Shown piece by piece: positions 24,667 through 33,406 of a stretch of 64,000 bases of DNA. The position numbers and the translations under genes are program-made. This DNA comes from Polaribacter glomeratus (GTDB lineage Bacteria > Bacteroidota > Bacteroidia > Flavobacteriales > Flavobacteriaceae): the NCBI RefSeq assembly GCF_002954665.1, contig NZ_MSCM01000001.1, forward strand, positions 1,670,480-1,734,479, written 5' to 3'. The notes under the pieces are model-generated. The model was given only the letters and a program-made list of their open reading frames with translations, did no database searches and was not told the DNA's origin. Positions within the stretch are counted from its first letter, which is position 1; each line of letters opens with the position of its first letter.

Positions 24667-26760
24667 ATGAGTAAATCAATTTATATTACTACTATAGAAC
24701 CCAACAGCGGTAAATCTTTAGTGTCTTTAGGATTTTTAAGAATGATGCTAAATCAATCTTCTAAAGTTGGTTATTTTAGACCTATCATCAACAAAGACAA
24801 AAACGGCCTTTACGACGATCATACATACACCGCAATTAATTTTTTTAATCTAGATATAAAATATGAAGATTGCTATGCTTTTGAACAAAGTGAAGTTGTT
24901 GAATTATTAAGCGAAGGAAAAAAAGAAAAAGTTATACATGATATTATTAAAAAATATAAAAGCCTTGAAGCAAAATACGATTATGTCTTAGTTGAAGGTA
25001 CCGATTTTTCTGGCGAAGGTGGTTTTACTGAATTGGATGTAAACCTAATGATTGCAAAAAACTTAGGAATTCCTGTGTTAATTGTTGGTGCTGGAAATGA
25101 TAAAAAGAAGAAAGATTTTATAAATACAATGCAACTTTCTTACAATTCATTTATTCAAAAAGAAGTAGATGTTATTGGTGTAATTGCCAATAAAATTGAA
25201 GTGGATGAAATGGAGTATATAAAAACTGAATTAAGAAAAGTAATTCCGAAAGAAATACATATTGATGTAGTTCCTAAAGTAAATTTTTTAGCAAACCCTA
25301 CTGTAAAAGAAGTTGCTGAAGCCTTAAACGGAAAAATACTTTTTGGTGAACAGTTTTTAGATAATTCCATAGGAAGCTACAGCACAGGAGCTATGCAACT
25401 GCGAAATTATTTGACACGCATCAAAGAAAACGCTCTTGTAATTACACCTGGAGACAGAGCAGATATTATTTTAGGCGCAATACAAGTAAACGCATCTAGC
25501 AATTATCCAAGAATTGCAGGAATTATTTTAACAGGTAATTTAACTCCAGAAGATTCTATTTTAAAATTAATTGAAGGGATCCAATCTACCGTTCCTATTA
25601 TTTCTGTAGATGGTGGAACTTTTGGAATATCAAATAAAATTGGTGCTGTAAAATCTAAAATTTATGCATCCAACAGTAAAAAAATATTGTTAGCCTTAGA
25701 TACTTTTGACACCTATATAAATGTAGAAAGACTTAATAAAATATTATCTAAATTTAGTTCGGATAAATTAACGCCGAGCATGTTTCAATACAATTTATTG
25801 CAAAGAGCAAAAAGCTGCAGAAAACATATTGTTTTACCAGAAGGAAATGATGAGCGAATTATGGAAGCTGCTGCTCGTTTACAATTATTAAATATTGTTG
25901 ATTTAACACTTTTAGGCGATCGAAGAGAAATTCAGCAAAAAGCAGATCAATTAGGATTACAAATTGATTTAGAGAAAATAAATATCTTAAATCCTGAAGA
26001 TTCTATTCATAATGTAGACTTTGCAAAAACACTTTATGAAGCTCGTAAACACAAAGGCTTAACAGAAACTACAGCAATGGATTTAACCCGAGATGTTTCT
26101 TATTACGGAACTTTAATGATTTTAAACGGTTTGGCCGACGGAATGGTTTCTGGCGCAGTTCATACAACGATGCACACGATAAAACCCGCCTTACAAATTA
26201 TTAAAACCAAACCCGGAGTTAATGTAGTTTCCTCTGTCTTTTTTATGTGTTTATCAGATAGAGTTTCTGTAATGGGCGATTGTGCTGTAAATCCAAATCC
26301 GAATGCAGAAGAATTAGCAGAAATAGCAATTTCATCGGCACAATCTGCGGAAGCATTTGGTATTAAAGCAAGAGTAGCCATGTTATCGTATTCTTCTGGA
26401 AGTTCTGGAAAAGGTGAAGAGGTAGAAAAAGTTAGAAAGGCTACAGAAATTGCTAAAAAATTAAATCCAGATTTATTAATTGAAGGTCCTATTCAATATG
26501 ATGCAGCAGTAGATATGTCTGTCGCAAAAACAAAAATGCCAGATTCTAAAGTAGCTGGCCAAGCTTCTGTATTAATTTTTCCTGATTTAAATACGGGTAA
26601 TAATACCTACAAAGCAATTCAAAGAGAAACAGGTGCTTTGGCTATTGGCCCAATGTTGCAAGGTTTAAACAAACCGGTAAACGATTTAAGTAGAGGTTGC
26701 ACTGTAGAAGATATTTTTAACACCGTTTTATTAACGGCTATTCAAGCAAATCAAGAATAA
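24667..26760 (+). CDS. pta: phosphate acetyltransferase
   Basis: A 697-residue long-form enzyme that interconverts acetyl-CoA and acetyl phosphate. The N-terminal P-loop-like domain (TTIEPNSGKSLVSLG, residues 8-22) and a DRTGG-type middle domain (about 215-330) are regulatory in known long forms. The catalytic C-terminal half begins near residue 380 (KHIVLPEGNDERIMEAAARL) and includes SYSSGSSGKGEEVEKVR and GPIQYDAAVD. It precedes ackA by 2 bp, the classical acetate-overflow pair. In context with the glyoxylate genes nearby, the pair can run towards acetate use or excretion. Confidence 0.97.
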   Translation: MSKSIYITTIEPNSGKSLVSLGFLRMMLNQSSKVGYFRPIINKDKNGLYDDHTYTAINFFNLDIKYEDCYAFEQSEVVELLSEGKKEKVIHDIIKKYKSLEAKYDYVLVEGTDFSGEGGFTELDVNLMIAKNLGIPVLIVGAGNDKKKKDFINTMQLSYNSFIQKEVDVIGVIANKIEVDEMEYIKTELRKVIPKEIHIDVVPKVNFLANPTVKEVAEALNGKILFGEQFLDNSIGSYSTGAMQLRNYLTRIKENALVITPGDRADIILGAIQVNASSNYPRIAGIILTGNLTPEDSILKLIEGIQSTVPIISVDGGTFGISNKIGAVKSKIYASNSKKILLALDTFDTYINVERLNKILSKFSSDKLTPSMFQYNLLQRAKSCRKHIVLPEGNDERIMEAAARLQLLNIVDLTLLGDRREIQQKADQLGLQIDLEKINILNPEDSIHNVDFAKTLYEARKHKGLTETTAMDLTRDVSYYGTLMILNGLADGMVSGAVHTTMHTIKPALQIIKTKPGVNVVSSVFFMCLSDRVSVMGDCAVNPNPNAEELAEIAISSAQSAEAFGIKARVAMLSYSSGSSGKGEEVEKVRKATEIAKKLNPDLLIEGPIQYDAAVDMSVAKTKMPDSKVAGQASVLIFPDLNTGNNTYKAIQRETGALAIGPMLQGLNKPVNDLSRGCTVEDIFNTVLLTAIQANQE

Positions 26761-26762
26761 AT

Positions 26763-27947
26763 ATGAATATTTTAGTTTTAAATGCAGGTTCTTCTTCGTT
26801 AAAGTATCAAGTAATTGAAATGCCAAGTGAAACCGTAAAATGTGTTGGTTTAATTGAAAGAATAGGCATGGATGATGCCATTTTTACGCATGAAAAATCG
26901 GAAGATAAATATTCTGAAATTTTACCAATTTTAAATCATAAAGTTGGTTTACAAAAAATTACAAAGACTTTATTAGATGCTAAAATTGGTGTTATAAATA
27001 CTGTGGATGAAATTGAAGCGGTTGGTCATCGAGTTGTTCATGGAGGAAGTAAATTTAGTAAAACAACACTTATAAATAAAGAAGTTAAAGATAATATTAG
27101 GGAATTATTTGATTTAGCTCCTTTGCATAATCCTGCAAACTTAACGGGAATAGAAATTGCCGAAACGATTTTTACATCCGCAAAACAAATTGCTATTTTT
27201 GATACTGCTTTTCATCAAACAATGCCAAAAGTGGCGTATCAATATGCAATTCCGAATTCATATTTAGAAGATTACAAAATTAGAGCGTATGGTTTTCACG
27301 GTACAAGTCATAAATATGTATCAGAAAAAGCAATCGAATATTTAGGAGAAAAATCATCCAATATTATTAGCATCCATTTAGGAAATGGTTGCAGTATGAC
27401 TGCCATAAAAGATGGGAAAAGTATAGAAACCTCTTTAGGTTTAGGACCAACAAATGGGTTGATTATGGGTACTAGAGCTGGAGATATTGATCAATCTGTA
27501 ATTTTCTTTCTGATGAAAAAACTCAATAAATCAGCAGAAGAAGTAAATAATATATTGCAAAAAGAATCTGGTTTAAAGGGTTTAACCGGTTTTTCTGATT
27601 TAAGAGAAATTTCTGAAAAAGCAACTAAAGGAAATCTCAATTGCCAAAATGCGTTAAACTTGGCAAGTCATCGAATTAAAAAATATATTGGCGCTTATGC
27701 TGCCATTTTAAACGGATTAGATGCACTTATTTTTACAGCAGGAATTGGGGAAAATTCTGGTTTAATGAGAGAAATGGCTTGTGAAAATCTAGAATTTTTA
27801 GGCATAGAGTTAGATGAGCTTAAAAACAAAATTAGATCGAAAGAAATTACAGAAATTCAGTCAAAAACATCAAAAGTAAAAATATTGGTAATCCCTACTA
27901 ATGAGGAAATTGAAATTGCAAAACAATCTTATCAACTTTTAAAATAA
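26763..27947 (+). CDS. ackA: acetate kinase
   Basis: A 394-residue ASKHA-fold kinase that converts acetyl phosphate and ADP to acetate and ATP. Signatures are the N-terminal LVLNAGSSSLKYQ, AVGHRVVHGGSKF, the catalytic block FDTAFHQTMP, YGFHGTSHKYVSEKA, SIHLGNGCSMTA, and FTAGIGENSGLMRE. All are intact and the length is typical. It is co-transcribed with pta and ends just before a strong bidirectional terminator. Confidence 0.98.
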   Translation: MNILVLNAGSSSLKYQVIEMPSETVKCVGLIERIGMDDAIFTHEKSEDKYSEILPILNHKVGLQKITKTLLDAKIGVINTVDEIEAVGHRVVHGGSKFSKTTLINKEVKDNIRELFDLAPLHNPANLTGIEIAETIFTSAKQIAIFDTAFHQTMPKVAYQYAIPNSYLEDYKIRAYGFHGTSHKYVSEKAIEYLGEKSSNIISIHLGNGCSMTAIKDGKSIETSLGLGPTNGLIMGTRAGDIDQSVIFFLMKKLNKSAEEVNNILQKESGLKGLTGFSDLREISEKATKGNLNCQNALNLASHRIKKYIGAYAAILNGLDALIFTAGIGENSGLMREMACENLEFLGIELDELKNKIRSKEITEIQSKTSKVKILVIPTNEEIEIAKQSYQLLK

Positions 27948-27959
27948 TATACATTCACA

Positions 27960-27997
27960 AAAAGACCTTTCAATTTTTTAAAACTGAAAGGTCTTTT
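27960..27997. terminator. bidirectional intrinsic terminator
   Basis: AAAAGACCTTTCA (27960-27972) pairs perfectly with TGAAAGGTCTTTT (27985-27997), and the loop is A+T-rich. It separates convergent ackA and the T9SS type A protein gene. Confidence 0.9.
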
Positions 27998-28027
27998 GTT
28001 ACAAGAAACTCTAAAAAGCATTTAGAA

Positions 28028-29182
28028 TTAGTTCTTTACAATTCTTTTTGAAGCAATATTTCCTTTTTCATCTTGTACTTTTAGTACATAAATTCCATTT
28101 ACTAAGTTTTCTAAATTTAATTGATTGGTCGTTGATGTCATCACCTTTTTTCCAAGGATATTAAAAAGTTCAACATTTTTTAAAGAAAATCCACTATCAT
28201 CTAAAGATAACTTATTGTTTGTTGGATTTGGATAAACGGCAAAATTAACCAAACTAAAATCATTTACACCTGCAGTTGCTTCGCCGTAATTATATGTTAA
28301 TCGGTAATTATTACTTGCTTCACTTAGAATTTTGTTTACAAATTTGTTTACTGAAAATAAATATTCAATACCTGTTTTATCGTTAAAAGGATGTGTAAAA
28401 CTTGACATTAATTTAGTAGTATCAAAAAAATACGTTTCATTATTAGAACCGGCTTCAACTCCTTCATTAAAATAAGTTTGCATTTCACCTACAACATTTC
28501 CATTAGCATCATACGTATATTCTGTTCTATATTCTACAATCCATGCAGTACCATCCCAGGTTTGATCTTCCTCCATAGATACTTTATTGTCTACATTATA
28601 AGAATATGCAGCTTTATAATCTGCTACCCAATTGCTTCCATCCCAACTTTCAGAAACCGAACTACTTATCGTTCCGTTTGTATTGTAATTAATTATTGTT
28701 TGTCCTGAATCATCACCATATGCCCAAGCTGTTCCGTTCCAATCGTAGCTTAAACCAGAAACAATTCTATTGTTTGAATAGGTAATATCTACTTTAGAAG
28801 AATTTATCCAAACTGAATTTTCATATTTTTCATCTAAAATTTGCATCAAATTACCACTAGAATTATACGTGTTTGTAGTTCTACTTTGATGCACGATAGT
28901 GTTCGCATCATAAGACTGATACAATTCAACTATTGTTTTATTGTTTGAATTGTATGTATACAAATTTTTACGATCCGTTTGCCATTGGTTTGAGGAAACA
29001 TCCCAAGACAACTCTTTTTCTTCTGTTAAATTATTGTTGGCATCATAGATAAAGGCTGTTTTATTAGAACTCACCCAATTTGTGCCATCATAATACTCAG
29101 ATAAACTAGAAGTTAGTTTAGTTTGCCCAAAAAGAGAAACTGAGATTATTGTAAAAAATAAAAAAGTAGTTTTTTTCATCAT
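28028..29182 (-). CDS. secreted repeat protein with T9SS type A sorting domain
   Basis: A 384-residue exported protein. The signal peptide is MMKKTTFLFFTIISVSLFG. Residues 25-265 hold about seven repeats of roughly 30-35 residues built on a tyrosine-aspartate-asparagine-glycine turn (YDANNNL, YNSNNKT, YDANGNV) followed by WDGTAW- or WDGSNW-type strands. These resemble YD/RHS-like beta repeats. The C-terminal 75 residues (FAVYPNPTNNKLSLD, VELFNILGKKV, GIYVLKVQDEKG) form the type A sorting domain for the type IX system. It is a single gene and probably cell-surface or secreted; its ligand is unknown. Confidence 0.92.
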   Translation of the reverse strand: MMKKTTFLFFTIISVSLFGQTKLTSSLSEYYDGTNWVSSNKTAFIYDANNNLTEEKELSWDVSSNQWQTDRKNLYTYNSNNKTIVELYQSYDANTIVHQSRTTNTYNSSGNLMQILDEKYENSVWINSSKVDITYSNNRIVSGLSYDWNGTAWAYGDDSGQTIINYNTNGTISSSVSESWDGSNWVADYKAAYSYNVDNKVSMEEDQTWDGTAWIVEYRTEYTYDANGNVVGEMQTYFNEGVEAGSNNETYFFDTTKLMSSFTHPFNDKTGIEYLFSVNKFVNKILSEASNNYRLTYNYGEATAGVNDFSLVNFAVYPNPTNNKLSLDDSGFSLKNVELFNILGKKVMTSTTNQLNLENLVNGIYVLKVQDEKGNIASKRIVKN

Positions 29183-29306
29183 ATTTTTTTTAAAATTATA
29201 TATAATTAAATGTATTGAAAAGTTATGGATAAAAAAATACCTATAAATAGGTATTTATTATTCAGAAATTTCTATCGATAATAGTGCAAAAGAGCATTCT
29301 AATTTT

Positions 29307-29314
29307 TACATTTG
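29307..29314 (+). promoter_or_regulatory. -7 box of the YebC-family gene
   Basis: TACATTTG, an exact TAnnTTTG, lies 30 bp before the ATG at 29345. No TTG is found about 20 bp further upstream. Confidence 0.4.
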
Positions 29315-29344
29315 TCTACATTTTAATTAAAACAATCATTAGAA

Positions 29345-30061
29345 ATGGGTAGAGCATTCGAACTTAGAAAAGGTCGCAAAATGAAACGTTGGTCAGCAAT
29401 GGCTAAAACTTTCACCAGAATTGGTAAAGACATTGTAATGGCTATTAAAGATGGTGGTGCAAATGTTGAGACAAACTCTCGTTTAAGAGCAGTTATTCAG
29501 AATGCCAAGGCAGCTAATATGCCTAAAGAAAATGTAGAACGTGCCATAAAAAAAGCTTCTGATAAAGATACTGAAAACTACAAAGAGGCTTTGTTTGAAG
29601 GCTATGCAGCTCATGGAATTGCAATAGTTGTAGAAACTGCAACAGACAATAATAACAGAACAGTTGCTAATGTTAGATCTGCTTTTAATAAGTGCGATGG
29701 AAATCTAGGCACTTCTGGCTCGGTTGTTTTTATGTTTGATCATGTATGTACTTTTACTATTAAAAAAGAAGATATTACTGTTGATTTAGAAGAATTAGAA
29801 TTAGAAATAATTGATTATGAAGTAGAAGAAATTTTTGATGATGAAGAAGGTGTAATTATATATGCTCCTTTTGGGCAATTTGGTTCTTTACAATCGTATT
29901 TTGAAGAAAATAATATCGAAATTTTATCTTCTGGATTTGAGAGAATTCCTACAACGACGACAAAATTAAACGAAGAACAGCAAGCTGATGTTGAAAAATT
30001 ATTAGAAAAATTGGATGAAGATGATGATGTGCAAAATGTATATCATTCTATGGAATCTTAA
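29345..30061 (+). CDS. YebC/PmpR family protein
   Basis: A 238-residue protein of the TACO1/YebC family. The start MGRAFELRKGRKMKRWSAMA, the basic helix before residue 70, and the block LFEGYAAHGIAIVVETATDN are diagnostic. Members were first described as transcriptional regulators, and later work links them to translation of difficult peptide stretches such as polyproline. All three domains are present and the length is normal. The gene is monocistronic, with a clear terminator 20 bp after the stop. Confidence 0.95.
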   Translation: MGRAFELRKGRKMKRWSAMAKTFTRIGKDIVMAIKDGGANVETNSRLRAVIQNAKAANMPKENVERAIKKASDKDTENYKEALFEGYAAHGIAIVVETATDNNNRTVANVRSAFNKCDGNLGTSGSVVFMFDHVCTFTIKKEDITVDLEELELEIIDYEVEEIFDDEEGVIIYAPFGQFGSLQSYFEENNIEILSSGFERIPTTTTKLNEEQQADVEKLLEKLDEDDDVQNVYHSMES

Positions 30062-30080
30062 TTTTATAAATATTTTACAC

Positions 30081-30114
30081 AAAATCCCAAACGTGCAGTT
30101 TGGGATTTTTTTTT
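30081..30114 (+). terminator. intrinsic terminator
   Basis: AAAATCCCAAAC (30081-30092) with GTTTGGGATTTT (30098-30109), a 5-nt loop and then a long T run. It ends the YebC-family gene. Confidence 0.92.
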
Positions 30115-30402
30115 AAGAATTTTAAACTTCATAAAATATAATTCATGAATTTGTGACAATTAATTATAAAGCAAATTTAACTGCAAGAACATCAAAAGGA
30201 TAAGGTTGTTTTCTATCAGAATTTATGTTTATGAATGAGAAATAGAACATATTAATAAAAATTAGTTTAGATGTAACAAATAAATTTTTATCGAAAAAAA
30301 ATATTTATTTGTTGATTTAAAAAGTTCTCGATACAATTTCGGGAAAAATCGAAATGACTCGAACTAACAATTCGTTAACTTTTTAGCAGAAAATTAGAGT
30401 TT
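30115..30402. other. gap without genes; dispersed-repeat remnant at 30322-30369
   Basis: No open frame of note on either strand. The right part (TTCTCGATACAATTTCGGGA, then ATCGAAATGACTCGAACTAAC) resembles a repeat I recall between genes of flavobacteria, seen here once. The rest is A+T-rich with no clear structure. Confidence 0.5.
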
Positions 30403-31251
30403 TTAAAACTTATTATCTCCATCTAACAAATTACCAATACCACCTAAAACAGAACCTTCTCCTCTACTTCCATTTCCTGTTTGTGGAGCCATTGCCAAAA
30501 CCCTGCCTGCTAATCTACTAAAAGGTAAGGATTGAATATATACAGTTCCTGGTCCACGTAAAGTTGCAAAAAACAAACCTTCGCCACCAAAAACCGTGTT
30601 TTTTATGCCACCAACAAATTCAATATCATACTGTACATCTTTTGTAAAACCAACAATACAACCAGTGTCAACCTTTAAAACCTCCCCAGCTTTTAATACT
30701 TTTTTTGCCATGGTTCCACCTGCATGAATAAAACCTAAACCATCACCTTCCATTTTTTGCATGATAAAACCTTCACCACCAAATAAACCTCTTCCTAATT
30801 TTTTAGAAAATTCTATACCAATTGAAACGCCTTTTGCAGCGCATAAAAAAGCATCTTTTTGGCAAATGAATTTTCCGCCAAATTCATTTAAATCAATAGG
30901 AATAATTTTACCTGGATAAGGAGATGCAAAAGAAATTTGCTTTTTTCCTATTCCATCGTTTGTAAAAACGGTCATAAATAAACTTTCGCCAGTTAAAATT
31001 CGTTTTCCAGCAGAAAATATTTTACCTAAAATTCCTTTATCTTGATTTGAACCATCACCAAAAATTGTATTCATTTTAATGTTATCATCCATCATCATAA
31101 AAGTACCAGCTTCTGCAACAACACCTTCTTGAGGATCTAATTCAATTTCTACAAATTGCATTTCTTCACCGAAAATCTTATAATCAATTTCATGCGAATT
31201 CATTGTGTTATTTCTGTTTGATGGATTGTTTGGTAGATTATCTTGGAACAT
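30403..31251 (-). CDS. AIM24/TIGR00266 family protein
   Basis: A 282-residue protein of the AIM24-like beta-sandwich family. Typical glycine-rich strands are [37 protein letters not shown] and [22 protein letters not shown]. The family is widespread and its bacterial function is unknown; the mitochondrial relative AIM24 is linked to inner-membrane organisation. The last 30 residues are glycine-rich. The true start may be the methionine 16 residues in ([12 protein letters not shown]), since the N-terminal NNPSNRNN stretch is low-complexity. It stands alone. Confidence 0.9.
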   Translation of the reverse strand: MFQDNLPNNPSNRNNTMNSHEIDYKIFGEEMQFVEIELDPQEGVVAEAGTFMMMDDNIKMNTIFGDGSNQDKGILGKIFSAGKRILTGESLFMTVFTNDGIGKKQISFASPYPGKIIPIDLNEFGGKFICQKDAFLCAAKGVSIGIEFSKKLGRGLFGGEGFIMQKMEGDGLGFIHAGGTMAKKVLKAGEVLKVDTGCIVGFTKDVQYDIEFVGGIKNTVFGGEGLFFATLRGPGTVYIQSLPFSRLAGRVLAMAPQTGNGSRGEGSVLGGIGNLLDGDNKF

Positions 31252-31317
31252 CGTAAAAATATTTTAAGTTATAATTATAAGAGTGCTTTTAGCATGTTTT
31301 GTTACAAGAATTTCTAA

Positions 31318-31707
31318 TTAATCTTTAAATTTAAGAAATTTTGCTTCAATTGATATGTTGTTCGTATTTTGAGTTACTACTTGTTTTGTATTGATATCTT
31401 CTGCTAACTCTTGATATCTTTCATTGGAAAACCTGGTGATTAAAACAGCATCTGCACCAACTTTTTTTGCTTTATTGATAATTGAATTTGTTATATCTTC
31501 TTCATTAGAACTTAAAAAACTAGGCACAAAAACAGTATTTAATAAACCCATTATTGCATATTCTCGATCTATTTCATCAGCATTAAAAAAGATAGAAACG
31601 TTTTCTGTTGGCGAACTATAATTACCTAAATAATTTAGTCTTGGGCTACATTGCAAAAATAATATCGAGATAAAAAGAATGAAAAAATAGGGTGTTTTTA
31701 GTTTCAT
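31318..31707 (-). CDS. small putative lipoprotein
   Basis: A 129-residue protein. The N-terminal hydrophobic stretch ends in LFLQC (Cys at residue 20), a plausible though not ideal lipobox because glutamine precedes the cysteine. The mature part has a segment AKKVGADAVLITRFS that looks like the strand-turn-strand of small YbjQ-like or lipoprotein beta folds; this is a weak analogy. It lies 66 bp upstream of the AIM24-like gene on the same strand. Function unknown. Confidence 0.78.
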   Translation of the reverse strand: MKLKTPYFFILFISILFLQCSPRLNYLGNYSSPTENVSIFFNADEIDREYAIMGLLNTVFVPSFLSSNEEDITNSIINKAKKVGADAVLITRFSNERYQELAEDINTKQVVTQNTNNISIEAKFLKFKD

Positions 31708-31818
31708 AAAATTTAAATTTTAGTTTCACTCTACAAATCAAACTTTATACCAATATTTCATAACCCTTCTTATTTTAGGTTGATGTTTCAATTATTCATC
31801 AAATTTTATAAAAAATCT

Positions 31819-31826
31819 TATCTTTG
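31819..31826 (+). promoter_or_regulatory. -7 box upstream of a 48-residue frame
   Basis: TATCTTTG, an exact TAnnTTTG, lies 32 bp before the ATG at 31859. No TTG is seen at normal -33 spacing. Confidence 0.4.
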
Positions 31827-31858
31827 ATAAAAGAACTATAATTAGAAATCTAAAAACG

Positions 31859-32005
31859 ATGAAATACTTATCTCCTGAAATAGAAGCTTTTTATAAACAA
31901 TTTGAAATCACAAAATCGTTAGCACGTAAAAGTATTTCTTGCGGCATTTTTCAAGATTGTGATGCAACTGAAGAAATAACTCATCAAAAAAAAAATAAAA
32001 ACTAG
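31859..32005 (+). CDS. small protein, 48 residues, unknown
   Basis: A short frame starting MKYLSPEIEAFYKQFEITKS and ending in a lysine/asparagine-rich tail. It fills the gap between the small lipoprotein and DUF4442 genes, has a -7 box 32 bp upstream and uses codons like its neighbours. It has two cysteines (CGIFQDC) spaced like a metal or disulfide pair. No family is recognised. Whether it is translated is unproven. Confidence 0.5.
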   Translation: MKYLSPEIEAFYKQFEITKSLARKSISCGIFQDCDATEEITHQKKNKN

Positions 32006-32009
32006 TATA

Positions 32010-32483
32010 TTACTTTACTTTTAAACTCCATTGAAATTTAAAATTTGAAACGACTACTCCATCTTCACTTACACCTTCAGAAATTAGTGTAATAACTTGA
32101 CCTTCGCCCGTTTTTACTGATTTTTCAATAGCTTTTCTAATTTCAACTCCTCCTTGACACGTAAACAAAATAGTACCTGTAGCTTTTTTAAAAAAATCAC
32201 TTTCTTGATGCGTAACCAACATAGAAACTTTACGTTTAGAATGTTCTATTTCTTGCATCACTAACACACCTGTACTCATCTCTGCAGCCATACCTTGTGC
32301 TGCCCAAAACATACTTTTAAAAGGATTCTGATTGATCCATTTATGGGTAATTTTTACAATTGCAGTTGTATCTGTTAAGCTTATTACACGCATTCCAGAC
32401 CACCAACCTAATGGTAATTTAAAAAACATAAACGTATTTATTTTACTAGGAGTTATCTTCATAAGTACTGATTTTACTGGCAA
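32010..32483 (-). CDS. DUF4442 hotdog-fold protein (thioesterase-like)
   Basis: A 157-residue protein of the DUF4442 family, which has the hotdog fold of acyl-CoA thioesterases. Visible marks are the helix MFWAAQGMAAEMSTGVLVM (the long hotdog helix, about residues 58-76) and the strands around it. The active-site acid of true thioesterases is not certain. The length is typical. It overlaps nothing and ends 4 bp before the small frame on the opposite strand. The substrate is unknown; short acyl thioesters are a guess. Confidence 0.85.
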   Translation of the reverse strand: MPVKSVLMKITPSKINTFMFFKLPLGWWSGMRVISLTDTTAIVKITHKWINQNPFKSMFWAAQGMAAEMSTGVLVMQEIEHSKRKVSMLVTHQESDFFKKATGTILFTCQGGVEIRKAIEKSVKTGEGQVITLISEGVSEDGVVVSNFKFQWSLKVK

Positions 32484-32553
32484 TTTACCACTTTTTTATG
32501 AAATAAAACAGAAAACACAAATGTTAAAATTATGTTAATTTTAGTACTATGTA

Positions 32554-32585
32554 TTGCATAATACTATCTTTAGGATATATATTTG
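32554..32585 (+). promoter_or_regulatory. promoter of the PSP-like operon
   Basis: TTG (32554-32556) and, after 21 bp, TATATTTG (32578-32585), an exact TAnnTTTG. It lies 31 bp before the DUF4870 ATG. It should drive the DUF4870-PadR-PspC genes and probably the lipoprotein gene after them. Confidence 0.6.
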
Positions 32586-32616
32586 CATAAGAAAGTATTA
32601 TATATAATTTTAGATC

Positions 32617-33051
32617 ATGAAAAAAAACAACGAAAATACAAACGCTTTTTTAATCCATATTTCTGCTTTTGCTGGTTTTATGTTTCCTTTTGGCAATATA
32701 ATTACGCCATTAATTGCATGGCAAACATTAAAAGATAGAAGTACTTTTTTAGACGAACAAGGCAAAGAAGCTGTAAATTTTAATATTAGTTACACGCTTT
32801 ATATTTTTCTTTTAACGCTAACGTTTATTCCTTTTGCAATAGGTTCTATTTTTAGAAATAATAATGATTTCTGGAATAATAATCAGTTTAATTTTGACTT
32901 TGACTTTGATAATCTGTACGGATTTATAGGTTTAGGTTCTATTACAGGTATTGTTTATCTATTAGGGATTGCGTTAGTTATCATTGCATCTTTAAAAGCA
33001 AAAGAAGGCGAAAATTATAAGTATCCTTTTACAATAAAATTTATAAAATAA
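32617..33051 (+). CDS. DUF4870 membrane protein
   Basis: A 144-residue protein with four hydrophobic segments (about residues 10-36, 57-80, 100-120 and the tail). Family marks are HISAFAGFMFPFGNIITPL, FLDEQGKEAVNFNISY and the ending KAKEGENYKYPFTIKFIK. DUF4870 proteins are Tic20-like inner-membrane proteins often found beside PspC/PadR genes. Its role in envelope stress is inferred from that association. It starts the operon, and 10 bp separate it from the PadR gene. Confidence 0.9.
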   Translation: MKKNNENTNAFLIHISAFAGFMFPFGNIITPLIAWQTLKDRSTFLDEQGKEAVNFNISYTLYIFLLTLTFIPFAIGSIFRNNNDFWNNNQFNFDFDFDNLYGFIGLGSITGIVYLLGIALVIIASLKAKEGENYKYPFTIKFIK

Positions 33052-33061
33052 AACCACATAC

Positions 33062-33406
33062 ATGAAGATTGAAAACACAAAAGCACAAATGCGAAAAGGT
33101 GTTTTGGAATTCTGCATTTTATCCATCTTAAAAAATGGTGATGCATATACTTCTGAAATTCTATCGAGCTTAAAAAGTGCAGAGATGATTGTGGTTGAAG
33201 GAACCATTTATCCGTTATTAACCCGTTTAAAAAACGCTGGTTTATTAACCTATAGATGGGAAGAATCAACCTCAGGACCACCAAGAAAATATTACGTATT
33301 AACAGAAAACGGAGGCATGTTTTTAAAAGAATTAGACAAAACATGGCATAATTTAGTAAATTCAGTTCACCAAGTAACTAGTAAAAAATCAACCACAAAT
33401 GAATAA
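33062..33406 (+). CDS. PadR family transcriptional regulator
   Basis: A 114-residue PadR-type winged helix. RKGVLEFCILSILKNGDAYT, the recognition region VVEGTIYPLLTRLKNAGLL, and YRWEESTSGPPRKYYVLTENG are typical. There is almost no C-terminal dimer extension beyond one helix, as in the short PadR-s2 class. PadR proteins repress by binding near their own promoters and respond to ligands or stress. It overlaps the PspC gene by 8 bp and follows DUF4870, so it probably controls this operon. Confidence 0.95.
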   Translation: MKIENTKAQMRKGVLEFCILSILKNGDAYTSEILSSLKSAEMIVVEGTIYPLLTRLKNAGLLTYRWEESTSGPPRKYYVLTENGGMFLKELDKTWHNLVNSVHQVTSKKSTTNE

